This document shows positions 52,325 through 61,857 of a stretch of 64,000 nt of DNA, piece by piece. The translations under genes were made by a program, and so were the position numbers. The notes beneath the pieces were generated by a model. That model was not told where the DNA came from. It saw nothing but the letters and a program-made list of their open reading frames with translations, and ran no database searches. The stretch is from Corallococcus carmarthensis (GTDB taxonomy: Bacteria > Myxococcota > Myxococcia > Myxococcales > Myxococcaceae), in NCBI RefSeq assembly GCF_003611695.1, contig NZ_RAWE01000001.1, positions 105,373 through 169,372 on the forward strand, in the 5' to 3' direction. Within the stretch, counting starts at the first letter, position 1. Every line of letters starts with the position of its first letter.

Positions 52325-53845
52325 TTACCGGACACGACGCTTCCCGTTCGGCTGAACGGACGCGGATTCAACTCGGCTTGATTCGTCCTCCGACGCGTTC
52401 CGCGCGACTACCTGCGCCGTCGGTGCTCGCGGCAGCGTGAGCGTCACGCGCGTACCGCCCTCGGGCACGCTGTGGATGGCGAGCGTGCCGCCATGGGCCT
52501 CCACGATGCGGCGCACCAGGGTGAGCCCCAGTCCGACGCCTCCGGTGTCCCGCGTGCGGCTGCGGTCGGTCCGGAAGAAGGGGGTGGAGAGGCTCGGCAG
52601 GTCGTCGGCGCTGATGCCGATGCCCCGGTCCTCCACCTCCACGTGGACCGTGCCCGCATCCGCGCGGGCCCGCAGCGTCACCGGGCTGCCGGGCTCCGAG
52701 TACTTGCGCGCGTTGTCGAGCAGGTTGTGTACCGCGCGCCGCAGGAGCACCGCGTCCGCCTCCAGCGCCGGCAGCCCGGGGGCCAGCTCCAACTGGAGTG
52801 GGCACTCGGGGTGGCCCAGCCGGAAGCGCTCGGCGGTGTCGCGCAGGAAGTCAGCGGGATCCAGGGCGCTCCGCTGGACGCCGAGGCCGGGCTGCCCGGC
52901 CTGGTTGGCGGCGAGGTCGAGCCTGGCCATCTGCAGCACGCCGTCCACGAGCTGTTGCAGCTCTCCGATGTCGCGGCGCAGCTCCGGCAGGCGCCTCGCC
53001 AGTTCGTCCGGCTGGCCCTCCTCGACGAGGTCCAGCGTGACGCCCAGCCGGGACAGGGGCGTGCGCAGCTCATGGGACACGTTGGCCAGCAGCTCCTTCT
53101 GGCCCCGGATGAGGGACTCCATCCGCACGGCCATCTCGTCAAACGTGCGCCCCAGCTCCGCCACTTCGTGACGGCCCTTCAGCAGCGCGCGGGCGGACAG
53201 GCGGCCCTGGCCGAACTCCCGTACCGCCGCGGTCAGCCGCTCCAGCGGCGCGGCGAGCACCCGCGCGATCGGGAAGGACAAGCCCGCCAGCACGAACAGC
53301 TCGAAGACCAGCAGAGCGCCGAAGACTTCATCCGTCGAGAAACGACGCGTGTTCGCCGTCACCACGTAGGCCGTGAGCGTGTCGCCGTTCCAGACGGGGG
53401 CGACGTGGTACACGAAGTTGGCATCCTGGAAGGCCCACAGCTGCCGGACCTTCAGGTCGCGCAGCTCCTCGGCCGTGAGGGTCCCCACGGGAGGTGGGGA
53501 CCACTGCAGCCGCTCCTTCGCGTCGCGCAGGTCGGCGGCCGGTATGGCGACCAATGGAGGTTGGACCGACGAGGCCAGCAGCTCTCCACCGACTCCGTAC
53601 AGGGTGGCCTGCGTGCCCTTCGCCGCAGCGGGCGGACCCAGCTCCCGAGCCAGCTCTGGAGACTTCGCGCTGGCCAGCTCGGCCAGATGCAGGGCCTCCA
53701 TCCGGAATTCCATGATGTTGAGAGACAGAGCGAACGTCACCCGAATAGCACCCTGGAGCGCCACGTACGAGCCCAACAGCATCAGCAGGCCATACGCGTA
53801 GATGTACCAGAACAGCCGGCGCGGCCGGGACACCGTCCCGCTCAT
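52325..53845 (-). CDS. EnvZ-like sensor histidine kinase
   Basis: A 506-aa kinase. Two TM segments (WYIYAYGLLMLLGSYVALQG and LLVFELFVLAGLSFPIARVL) flank a ~150-aa periplasmic sensor; a HAMP domain, HisKA with NVSHELRTPLSRLG, N-box LLDNARKYSEPG, G1 DRGIGI and G2 GGVGLGL follow. ATG 53845 overlaps the response-regulator stop by 4 bp (ATGA). It is the sensor of the OmpR-like pair and presumably senses envelope conditions. Confidence 0.93.
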   Translation of the reverse strand: MSGTVSRPRRLFWYIYAYGLLMLLGSYVALQGAIRVTFALSLNIMEFRMEALHLAELASAKSPELARELGPPAAAKGTQATLYGVGGELLASSVQPPLVAIPAADLRDAKERLQWSPPPVGTLTAEELRDLKVRQLWAFQDANFVYHVAPVWNGDTLTAYVVTANTRRFSTDEVFGALLVFELFVLAGLSFPIARVLAAPLERLTAAVREFGQGRLSARALLKGRHEVAELGRTFDEMAVRMESLIRGQKELLANVSHELRTPLSRLGVTLDLVEEGQPDELARRLPELRRDIGELQQLVDGVLQMARLDLAANQAGQPGLGVQRSALDPADFLRDTAERFRLGHPECPLQLELAPGLPALEADAVLLRRAVHNLLDNARKYSEPGSPVTLRARADAGTVHVEVEDRGIGISADDLPSLSTPFFRTDRSRTRDTGGVGLGLTLVRRIVEAHGGTLAIHSVPEGGTRVTLTLPRAPTAQVVARNASEDESSRVESASVQPNGKRRVR

Positions 53846-54567
53846 GAGCCCTCTCCCTGCTCCAGCACGTAGCCCACGCCGCGCACCGTCTTGAGCAACC
53901 GGGGATGGCGCGCGTCGTCTCCCAGCTTCTGACGCAGCCGAGACACGTGCACGTCGATGGCGCGGTCCACCGGCCCCTCGATGCCGCCGTTCGCCAGCTC
54001 CAGGAGCTGCTCGCGGGACAGCACCCGTCCGGCCCGCTCCGCGAGCGCGCAGAGCAGGGAGAACTCCTGCTGCGTCAGCGCCAGCTCCTGCCCGTTCAGC
54101 GCGGCCCGCCGGCCCGCCCTGTCCAGCGTGAGCGGCCCCACGCGCAGCACCTCGCGCGCCGGGCCCAGCAGGCCGCGGCTGCGGCGCACCTGCGCGGTGA
54201 TGCGCGCCAGCAACTCGCGCGAGGAGAAGGGCTTGGACACGTAGTCGTCCGCGCCCAGCTCCAACCCCATCACCCGGTCCGCCTCCTCGCCGCGCGCGGT
54301 GAGCATGAGGATGGGCACCGCCGAGCGTGCCCGCAGCTCGCGACACACGGTGAGCCCGTCCTTCCGGGGCAGCATGACGTCGATGAGGATGGCATCGAAG
54401 GTGCGCCGCGACGCCTCGGCCAGCCCGCGCTCTCCATCGTGCGCGCAGCAGGTCCTCACGCCGTGGCGCTCCAGGTACTCGGCCGTGAGCCGGGCCAGGT
54501 GGACGTCGTCCTCGATGAGCAGGACCTGGATGGGGGACTGCGGCGCCGTGGAGCCTGTCATGGCCAT
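53842..54567 (-). CDS. OmpR/PhoB-family response regulator
   Basis: A 241-aa protein. Receiver domain with EDD pocket, Asp in ILIDVMLPRKDG, Lys in VSKPFSSREL; C-terminal winged HTH (LTQQEFSLLCALAERAGRVL, AIDVHVSRLRQKLG, TVRGVGYVL). Starts M1 or M3 (54561) are both possible. It comes just after the beta-lactamase-fold gene on the same strand (3-bp gap), so the three form one operon. Confidence 0.94.
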   Translation of the reverse strand: MAMTGSTAPQSPIQVLLIEDDVHLARLTAEYLERHGVRTCCAHDGERGLAEASRRTFDAILIDVMLPRKDGLTVCRELRARSAVPILMLTARGEEADRVMGLELGADDYVSKPFSSRELLARITAQVRRSRGLLGPAREVLRVGPLTLDRAGRRAALNGQELALTQQEFSLLCALAERAGRVLSREQLLELANGGIEGPVDRAIDVHVSRLRQKLGDDARHPRLLKTVRGVGYVLEQGEGS

Positions 54568-54570
54568 AGC

Positions 54571-55863
54571 CTAGCGCGGCGTGGCCGCACCTTGCGCATT
54601 GAGCGCCTCTCCTGAGACAGGCGTCTGGCTGACATCGACCAGGGCGAGCGCGCGGGGGATGAAGTCATTGAAGGAGACGGACTCATCGGGCTGCGGCCCG
54701 GTCTCATCCAGCGGGGTGAACATCCGCACCGCGACCAGCCGGTGCTCGGGGACGACGAGCAGGTACTGCCCGAGGTAGCCATTGGAGTTGAAGCCGACAC
54801 GGGGGCCTGTCTCCACGGTGGCGAGCCTCAGGTGGCGCCCACGCACCTCCTTCTTGAGGGCCGGCAGCCGTGAGCCCAGCGCGTCGAGGTAGGCCTGCTC
54901 GTCCGTGAACGTCCGGCCCTTCAGCGGGGCCATGTCCTGGAGGAGCGCGTCGGGCACGCCCGCCTTCTTCCACGCGTCGAGGAGCGCGTCGTCCACCGTG
55001 AACCGCTCCCAGGCATACTCGGACCACCACAGCAGCCCGCCGGGGGAGAACACGCCTTCTCCCGGCGTCGTGGCCTGCTTCACCCACTCGGCGGGGAGGA
55101 GACGGCAGCCCTGCCACACGCCGCCGTCGAGCATCAGCTGCCCAAGCTTCGCCAGGTCTCGCGGCCGCAGCTGCACGCCCGCCATGACGTGCGGGTTGCC
55201 CGCATCGTCCAGCGTCCAGCCGAAGTCGGTGATGCCCATGGGCCGGAAGAGGGCGTCCGCGAGGTAGCGGTCCAGCCGCTTGCCGGACGCCTTCTGGACG
55301 ACGGCGGCCAGCAGGTTGACGGCCTTGTTGTTGTAGTGGAAGGCCGTGCCCGACGGCTCGGTCAGCTCCGCCGCCAGGGCGAGCTTCACGAAGTCCGGGC
55401 TCCGGTAGATCTCCTCCGTCGTCGGGTCCGACTGGAGCCCCGACGTATGGGTGAGCAGGTGGCGCAGGGTGATGTCCTTCTTGCGGCCCTGGTTCCACTC
55501 CGGGAAGTACGTGTGCAGGGGCACGTCCAGGGACGCAATCTTCCCGTCCGCCAGCAGCTTCAGCACCGCGAGCCCCACGACAGACTTGGTGATGGACATT
55601 GCCTCGATGCGCGCGGGGGCGTGGCCGAAGGACCACTCGCCCACGAGCTTCCCGTTCTTCAGGATGACCACGGCGCTCGACTTCGACGCCTCGGCGCCCT
55701 GGAGGAGCTGTTGCAGGGCCTTGGGGTCGATGCCCTCCGCGGCGGCCGAGACGGCACGAGGAAAATCCGGTGGCGCCGCGGAGGCTGTGGGGGCCCGCAG
55801 CAGGAGCCCCATTGCGAGGAGCAGCACGCGCATGCGGTGGAGTGCACTCAGAAGACGGGACAT
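54571..55863 (-). CDS. Secreted serine beta-lactamase-fold hydrolase
   Basis: A 430-aa exported protein; signal peptide ends near ASA-A (residue ~29). Catalytic S90-I-T-K93, Y177-N-N179 and HTSG are all present, the class C/esterase EstB pattern. GGAGG precedes ATG 55863. It is the first gene of an operon with the OmpR-like regulator and sensor. It could be a beta-lactamase or a peptidoglycan/D-amino peptidase; activity not proven. Confidence 0.9.
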   Translation of the reverse strand: MSRLLSALHRMRVLLLAMGLLLRAPTASAAPPDFPRAVSAAAEGIDPKALQQLLQGAEASKSSAVVILKNGKLVGEWSFGHAPARIEAMSITKSVVGLAVLKLLADGKIASLDVPLHTYFPEWNQGRKKDITLRHLLTHTSGLQSDPTTEEIYRSPDFVKLALAAELTEPSGTAFHYNNKAVNLLAAVVQKASGKRLDRYLADALFRPMGITDFGWTLDDAGNPHVMAGVQLRPRDLAKLGQLMLDGGVWQGCRLLPAEWVKQATTPGEGVFSPGGLLWWSEYAWERFTVDDALLDAWKKAGVPDALLQDMAPLKGRTFTDEQAYLDALGSRLPALKKEVRGRHLRLATVETGPRVGFNSNGYLGQYLLVVPEHRLVAVRMFTPLDETGPQPDESVSFNDFIPRALALVDVSQTPVSGEALNAQGAATPR

Positions 55864-55955
55864 GGAACCTCCCTGGGCCCGAAGGCCGGTTGGACGGTTC
55901 GCACTCCACGCCTCGCATGTCTCTGGCGTATGTGCCGCGTGTAAACGATTGTAAC

Positions 55956-56528
55956 TCAGTGCAGGAAGTCCCGGACGCTCTGTTGATGAAGTTTCTCGGA
56001 TTCGATGCACAGCCGGATGGACTCCATCGCCCGGGCCAGTGCGCGCGGTCCGCCCTCCACCTGCTTCACCCGGGGCGTGAGGAAGGCTTCCGCCTCCGTG
56101 AGCTGGGCGGCATCACAGAGGTTGCCCACCTGGTTGATGAGGCCTCCCAGCTCGTCGGAGCGCAGTCGCTGCGTCAGGGTATCGAACTGCTCGCGGTAGA
56201 AGCCCCACGCCAGGGATTGCGTCTCCGGCAGGACCAGCGCCGTCCTGAGGATGATCAGCGCATCCCGCGTGTCGAAGTCCGAACCCACCACGAGGCCCAA
56301 CGCCCGCCGTGTCAGCTCCGGCACGCGGAAGTAGCTCAGCGCCGACAACAACCGGACGCGCTCATTGCGGTTGGGTTCCTTCTTCGCGGCCTCCAACAAC
56401 GCATCGAACAACGCGGCATTGCCATGCGTCGCCGCGCGGGGCAGTGCGCTGCTCAAGGCCTCCGGGTCCACGGTCTTGCGGTCCTTCAGCCACGCGAGCA
56501 CCAACGGCGTGGCTTGCGTCACCAGCAC
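55956..56528 (-). pseudogene. C-terminal fragment of an M1 aminopeptidase
   Basis: The 190-aa frame (LVLAWLKDRKTVDPEAL, LLSALSYFRVPELTRRALGL, LCDAAQLTEAEAFLTPRVKQ, RALARAMESIRLCI) matches the ERAP1_C-type helical C-terminal domain of M1 family aminopeptidases. The catalytic part (GAMEN and HExxH) is absent and the upstream side is the IS91-like transposase remnant near 56528, so the gene was cut there. Confidence 0.72.
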
Positions 56529-57030
56529 GGCGTTCCCTCAAGCGGAGGCAGAGGCGAAGCCGGAAGAGGCAAGCGAGCTGCCTTTAGCAGCGACGAGACA
56601 GGAGCCGACCCAGGAGCGCACGCCGCGGCTGGATTGGGCCGGGTTGCTGCGCAGGAGTTTCGCGCTGGACGTGTTCGCCTGCGGCAGGTGTGGAGGCAGG
56701 CGCCGGGTGCTGGCGTATCTGACGGCTCCCAGTGGGGTGCGTGCCATCCTGGAGCACCTGGGACTGCCCACGCTGCCTGGGAGACTGTCCCCAGCACGGG
56801 GGCCACCCCAGAGTGCGTGGTGTTGAGCGCCAGGCCGCAGTGGCCCACATGCCCAAGCCCCCTGCCGCGCCCCTGAGGGGAGCGCGGCCTGAGCGGGGGT
56901 GTGCCCAATGAGGGCTGCACGGCTTCTCCACCGGCCAGGCGCACAGCTCGGCGGCACCCGTCAGCGTCTCTCTTCGGCACCTCTGCTCCAGCCCCCACCC
57001 TCAACAGGCCTTCTATTCGCCCTATGCGTC
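56525..57030 (+). mobile_element. Partial IS91/ISCR-like rolling-circle element
   Basis: Plus-strand codons 56530-56826 encode [20 protein letters not shown], then [20 protein letters not shown] and ILEHLGLP ... ARGPPQSAW, the zinc-finger C-terminus of IS91-family HUH transposases. The catalytic Y-motif part is missing. The 172-bp end (56859-57030) follows. Left flank is the M1 aminopeptidase fragment, right flank a broken PAS/GAF gene, which do not belong together, so the element marks a deletion or rearrangement. Confidence 0.8.
56859..57030 (+). repeat. IS91/ISCR-like element end, copy 2
   Basis: Identical to 51946-52117 over 172 bp by direct comparison. It ends at 57030 inside the PAS/GAF gene. 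Confidence 0.82.
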
Positions 57031-57915
57031 CCGCCACCAGCCGCTCCTCGTGCGCGGTGAAGATGCCGGTCGTCGGGTGGCCGAAGAACAGCCCGCCAAT
57101 CACCTCGCCCGAGCGTGAGGCCACGGGCACCGCGAGGTAGTTGCGCACCGGGAGGTGGCCTTCGGGCATCCCGTGGCGGGGCGTGTTGTGGCCGTAGCGC
57201 GGATCCTTCGTGATGTCGTCGCTGCGGAGGATGCCCTCGCCCTTGAAGGTGGGCTCGAAGACGCGGGTCGAGCGCGGCATGGGGAACTTCGCGAAGGCCT
57301 CCCGGGGCACGCCGCTGAGCGTGTAGAGCATGTATGCGTTTCCGCGCTCATCCAGCACGTTGTAGAAGAACGCGCCGAACGCGGCCCGGGTGAGCTGGGT
57401 GGCGGCGTCCGTCACGCCCTGCACCAGCTTCTCCAATTGCAGCTCCGCGCCCAGCGCCTGGCCCGTGCTGTTGATGAGCTCCAGGTTCTGCAGCGAGTCG
57501 TTCTTCTCGATGAGCGTCTGGCGCAGGGACTCCTCCAGCTGCCGCTCGGCGGTGATGTCCTGCGAGATGCCCTCGAAGTGCCGGGCGCGCCCCGCCGCGT
57601 CGTGGAAGACGGAGCCCGTGACGTGCAACCAGCGGAAGGGGGCCTCCTCGTTCGGGCGGATCCGGAAGCGCAGCTCGAAGGGCGCCTGCTCTTCCAGCGC
57701 GCGCCGTGCCGCGTCCCATACCCGCTCCAGGTACTCCGGATGGATGCGCTCCTGGAGCTGGGCGGTGCTCACCGGGCCGTCCGCGGGCAGACCGCACTGC
57801 ACGCGGCAGATGGCGTCGCAGACGATGGGGCCCAGGGACAGGTCGCGGGACCAGCGGCCGATCCCCGCCGCGGCGAGCACCTTCTCGGTGCGCTCCAGCT
57901 CCTCCAGCCGCCGCG
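57031..57915 (-). pseudogene. Truncated PAS-GAF signalling protein (histidine kinase N-part)
   Basis: The frame shows a PAS domain ([29 protein letters not shown]) followed by a linker ([18 protein letters not shown]) and a GAF domain ([39 protein letters not shown]). It stops at the IS91-like end at 57030; the HisKA/HATPase part expected in such kinases is gone. At its 5' side the frame shifts relative to the GNAT gene near 57915-57927, where a run of C and G residues invites indels. Confidence 0.72.
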
Positions 57916-58481
57916 GGGGGTGGGGTCCAATCCCAGCGCACCACGGCCCAGGTGTCCGTGGCGTCCGCGTAGGTGTGGAGGGTGCGGAAGCCCAGCCACT
58001 CATGCGCGCGCAGGGAGCGGCGGTTGTGCACGGAGATCTCCGTGACGACGCAGTCGAAGGTGCCCCGGAGCTGCTCGCGGTGCTGGTGGTAGAGCGCTTC
58101 GAACAGGCCCTGGCCCCGGTGGGCCTTGTCGATGCAGATCTGCCCCATCACGTAGAAGCGCTGATCCCGGAGGGGGCGCCCCTGGTCCTCGAGCTGTTCG
58201 ATGAGCGCGAACATCGGCTCCAGCACGGGGACCCACTCCCGGCACTCGCGGGGCATCACCAGCGCGTACGCCACGAGCTCGGAGCCGTGGAGGGCGATGA
58301 TGCTGGGGGCCACCGCGTGCATGCGCTCCAGCGTGGGCAGGTCATGCGCCACGGTCACGAAGCCCTGCGTGCGCCGCTCCTCCTCGGACAGGTGCTGCTT
58401 CAGGTTCCTGCGTTGCAGCGCCAGGACCTGTTCGAGCTCCGCGCGGGATTGGACGGCCCTGACGACGTAGGGACTGGGCAT
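57916..58481 (-). CDS. GNAT-family acetyltransferase
   Basis: About 188 aa from ATG 58481. Acetyl-CoA-binding [13 protein letters not shown] is preceded by a beta strand ([10 protein letters not shown]) and followed by [13 protein letters not shown], the GNAT signature. No stop follows WDW; the frame stays open into the PAS region, so either a stop was lost or GNAT and PAS/GAF were once one fused protein broken by a frameshift. Confidence 0.75.
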
Positions 58482-58521
58482 GGCGCGGGAGCATAAAGCC
58501 CCCGCGCCAGGAACCCAGGGC

Positions 58522-58728
58522 CTAGGAGAGGGGTCCGGCGTTGCCCGGCGGCGGCTTGTCCGGATGGTCGCTCAGGTCGCTTTGCGGCTTCTCGATAGGA
58601 TCCGGCGTGGCCACGGTGTTCGGCGCCAACCGGATGCCCACGGGGCCCGGGGGCGGCTTGTCCGGCAGGTCGTTCAGCGGATGATACGGGAGCGGCAACT
58701 GCTCGGAAGGGACCTGGTGATTCATCAT
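58522..58728 (-). CDS. Small Pro-rich protein
   Basis: A 68-aa frame with an excellent ribosome site (AAGGAG 6 bp before ATG 58728; a second ATG follows at once). The sequence is Pro/Asp-rich with two DxPDKPPPG repeats and no TM or signal. Such small Pro-rich proteins may be intrinsically disordered regulators. Function unknown. Confidence 0.6.
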   Translation of the reverse strand: MMNHQVPSEQLPLPYHPLNDLPDKPPPGPVGIRLAPNTVATPDPIEKPQSDLSDHPDKPPPGNAGPLS

Positions 58729-58784
58729 GTCCGTCTCCTTGAAGAGACCGCTGCGGTCCCGGCCCCTTGCCGGTGTCGGTCTCT

Positions 58785-58793
58785 CTTTTATAA
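58785..58793 (-). promoter_or_regulatory. AT-rich -10-like element upstream of small Pro-rich gene
   Basis: TATAAAAG on the minus strand lies about 60 bp before the small gene in a locally GC-poor patch with three ATGAC-type repeats (58828-58865). No -35 box was found. Confidence 0.25.
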
Positions 58794-58878
58794 CGCACCA
58801 GGTCGAATCCTTTTAAATGGCTTTCTAGATGACTCTCATCAAATGACTCTCTTTGGATGACCCTTTGGGAAGGGTGCT

Positions 58879-61857
58879 TCATTCGAACAGGAGGACGTCG
58901 CGCACCCACCTGTCGCCCGGGGATGACTCCAGCCATTGCCGCCGCTCGTCGCGCAGGGCCACGGCGGGCGGGGCCCCGGCGCGGATCCGCTCCCGGACCG
59001 CGTTGAAGAAGCGGCCCGCCGAATCCGGGATGTCCACCGTGGCGGCCAGCACCGCGCGCGCTCCCGCTTCGAGGAAGGCCACTGGCAGGCTGAAGGACTC
59101 AATCGGGAAGGGCGCCGTGCGCGCGGCGCTGCAGGCGGCCAGGAACACCAGCGGCGCTCCGGAGAGCCTTCGCGCCCGCACCTGACTGGCGGTGAGCACG
59201 TACCGGCCATCCTTCTCCGGGGCCAGCATGAGAATCGAGGCGTCCGACATCTCCGGGCTGAACTCCCCATGCGTGTGGATCTCCACCTCGGTGGCCGTGC
59301 CCATCGCGTCCAGCACGCGCGACGGCGTGGCCTGGGCGCCCTCCAGCGTCACGCGCCAGGGGTCCGCGCCCGCCGCGGAGGCCATGGGCGGGAGCCAGGG
59401 AAGCCCCAGGGCCCCAGGGGTGTCCACGCCCGAGACGACGAGGTGCGTGCCCTGCGGCGCCGTGGGGCCCGGCGGCGCCGCGCGCCCCACCCGGTAGCTC
59501 CAGGCCAGGTCCGGGGGCAGCAGCCTTGGCAGGCCATACACCGGGGGGGGCGCCAGCACCTCCACCTGGGCGCACCCCCGCAGCACCTCCACGAGCGGCA
59601 CCGGCACCAGCCCGGAGGCGTCCTGTCCGAGCGGTGCCGTGCGCCCCTGGGCGAAGTCCCCGAGCACCGCGCCCGAGGGCCCTCGCACCACCGTGACCGT
59701 GCGCTCGTGCCATACCGTCACCGCGAGCACGCAGCGCTCGGGCACCTCGCCCCGCTGCAACCGCCGTCCCACCAGGGCCAGCACCTCGGTGAACGCGCCC
59801 GTGCGCCCCGCCTCGGAAGCGAGCACGGCATGGGCATACGCCAGCGCGCGGCGGGCGTTCGCGTCGTCGGGCCATGCTTCCGCCTGGGTGATGGCGCTCC
59901 ACAGCAACTGGCGCCCGGCGACGGGGTCGTGCTCCAGCGTGAACTGGCCTTCGATGAAGTCCATCAGCGCGCGCTCGCCGGGTCGGGGCTCGCCCCGGCG
60001 CAGCTCGGAGAGGGCCCGGCGCATCGCGTCCGCGGCCCCGAGCATGGGACCGAAGCGGGCCAGGTCCGCCAGCACCAGGGTGCCGTGGATCCCCAGCGGG
60101 AGGCCGGACTCCATCGCCTGCTCCAGCTCATGGCGCGCCTCGTCCATGCGAAAGCCCATCCACGCCAGGCTCGCCAGGTTCCGGTGGACGTAGCCGCGCT
60201 GGAGGAGGTCCTCGGGCATGCGCGCCAGGGACTCCCGCAGGTACGCGCGCGCGGTCGGCAGCCGGTGGTGCAGGCGCGCCACCTGCGCCAGCTCCTGGAG
60301 GAACTGCCGCTCCAGCCCCCACTCCCCCTGGGCCTTCGCGAGCTGCCAGCCGCGCAGCGCGTGCACGGAGGCGTCCGCCGGCCGGTGCAGCTCACCCAGG
60401 TACATGTCCGTCAGCCACTTCCGCAGGTCGGCGCAACGGTAGAGCAGCCGCTGCTCCTGGCACGTGCGCAGGGCATGCAGCACCCGCGTCTCCGCCTTCC
60501 ACCACTCTCCCGCCTGCACCTCCTGGTTCGCGCGCTCGCGCTCGGCGATGAGGTGGAACCAGGGGTCGCCCAGGCCGTCGGCGGCCCGGGCGAAGGCGGC
60601 GGAGTCCACGGGGCGCCCGGCGAGGAGCTCATGCCCGAGCGCCCCCACGTACAGGTCGTCCTCGCCCGAGCGCTTCAGCTCCTCCAGGAAGCCCTCGCGG
60701 GAGGAGCGCCCGTCCCGGACGAGCAGCGCATAGTCCCGCGCCAGGGGCCCGCGACGGAGGAAGTCCCGCGCCGCCACGCGCGCCACGTACTCGCGCAGCA
60801 CGGTGCCGCCGTAGGTCCGGTCCAGTGCGTCCGCCAGCGGGAGCAGCCGCAGCGTCGCCTCGCGCGACGGCGCCGCCCGCACCGCGTCGTAGAAGGCCAC
60901 CCGCACGATGCCCGGCAGCCTCGCGGCCTCCTCCAACGGCAGCCGCGCGCCGGAGTCCACCACCAGGTCCTGCGTGGCCGCGAAGGCCTGCTTCCAGGCG
61001 CGTCCCCGGGCCAGCGTCTCTTCGCGGAGCCTGTGCGCCTGGGTCCGGGCCTCCGTGCTCCAGCCCGGCTCGCCCTGGCTCGCCATCGCCTCGAAGGCGT
61101 CCGCCGCCAGCAGGGGCAGGTCCATGTCCCGCAGGACCAGCGCGCGGTTCCACAGGGCCTGGGGGTGGTCCGGCCGCTGGAGGAGCACGCCGTCCAGCAG
61201 GGCCAGGGCTTCATCGAGCGCCGTCTGCTCCGGGGGCCCCGCGCGGCCCAGCGCCATCGCCACCGCGCGGTCGGAGTCCAGGTCGGGGGAGACGGGGGCG
61301 CTGCGCAGGTAGGCCAGGGCCTGCCGCGGGTCGCCGGCGAGCAGGTACACGGTGGCGATGCCCTGCCAGTCGTGGCGGTCCGCCAGCGTGGCCAGCTCCC
61401 GCAGGGGCAGCGGCGCCGCCCCGGGGGCCTGCCTCCGCAGGGGCACGTAGGCGCGATGGCCGTCCAGGGCCGCGTACGTCAGCCGTGCCTCCAGGGGGCG
61501 CGTGGGGCCCGGCGTGAGCCACGAGGCGGGCGCCTCGCGGGTCGACAGCGTCGTCCACACGGCCAGCAAAGCCAGCAGCAGCGCGAGTCCTGCCACGCGG
61601 GGCCAGACCGGGGGGCGGCGGGGCGGCGTCACCGTCACGGTCGCCTCGGGCGGCAGGGGCCCGGGCTCCGCCGGGTCCTCGCGGGCTTCGGCCACTTCCG
61701 CGAGCGCCATCCGGCCGAGCATGTCCACCTGCAGCAGCTCATGGAAGCGGGCCCAGCACACCTGGCAGGAGACCAGGTGTGCGCGGAAGCCGTCCTGGGA
61801 CTCGGGGGGCAGCTCACCGTCCACGAAGGCGGGGAGGTTCATGCAGCCGGCGCTCAC
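58879..61857 (-). CDS. Anti-sigma zinc-finger / TM / TPR-like / CHAT protease fusion
   Basis: A 992-aa protein. GTG 61857 overlaps the sigma stop by 4 bp and preserves a zf-HC2 zinc finger (C5, H27, C31, C34; AHLVSCQVC). A TM helix (~85-105, GLALLLALLAVW) follows, then ~600 residues of TPR-like helices, then a CHAT domain with catalytic-type H863 (EIHTHGEF) and C909 (LAACSAA). CHAT domains are caspase-like cysteine proteases. Inference: a membrane anti-sigma factor whose cytoplasmic finger holds the ECF sigma, with a protease on the other side or a self-cleaving release mechanism; topology is unproven. A later ATG at 61842 would lose C5. Confidence 0.9.
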   Translation of the reverse strand: MSAGCMNLPAFVDGELPPESQDGFRAHLVSCQVCWARFHELLQVDMLGRMALAEVAEAREDPAEPGPLPPEATVTVTPPRRPPVWPRVAGLALLLALLAVWTTLSTREAPASWLTPGPTRPLEARLTYAALDGHRAYVPLRRQAPGAAPLPLRELATLADRHDWQGIATVYLLAGDPRQALAYLRSAPVSPDLDSDRAVAMALGRAGPPEQTALDEALALLDGVLLQRPDHPQALWNRALVLRDMDLPLLAADAFEAMASQGEPGWSTEARTQAHRLREETLARGRAWKQAFAATQDLVVDSGARLPLEEAARLPGIVRVAFYDAVRAAPSREATLRLLPLADALDRTYGGTVLREYVARVAARDFLRRGPLARDYALLVRDGRSSREGFLEELKRSGEDDLYVGALGHELLAGRPVDSAAFARAADGLGDPWFHLIAERERANQEVQAGEWWKAETRVLHALRTCQEQRLLYRCADLRKWLTDMYLGELHRPADASVHALRGWQLAKAQGEWGLERQFLQELAQVARLHHRLPTARAYLRESLARMPEDLLQRGYVHRNLASLAWMGFRMDEARHELEQAMESGLPLGIHGTLVLADLARFGPMLGAADAMRRALSELRRGEPRPGERALMDFIEGQFTLEHDPVAGRQLLWSAITQAEAWPDDANARRALAYAHAVLASEAGRTGAFTEVLALVGRRLQRGEVPERCVLAVTVWHERTVTVVRGPSGAVLGDFAQGRTAPLGQDASGLVPVPLVEVLRGCAQVEVLAPPPVYGLPRLLPPDLAWSYRVGRAAPPGPTAPQGTHLVVSGVDTPGALGLPWLPPMASAAGADPWRVTLEGAQATPSRVLDAMGTATEVEIHTHGEFSPEMSDASILMLAPEKDGRYVLTASQVRARRLSGAPLVFLAACSAARTAPFPIESFSLPVAFLEAGARAVLAATVDIPDSAGRFFNAVRERIRAGAPPAVALRDERRQWLESSPGDRWVRDVLLFE

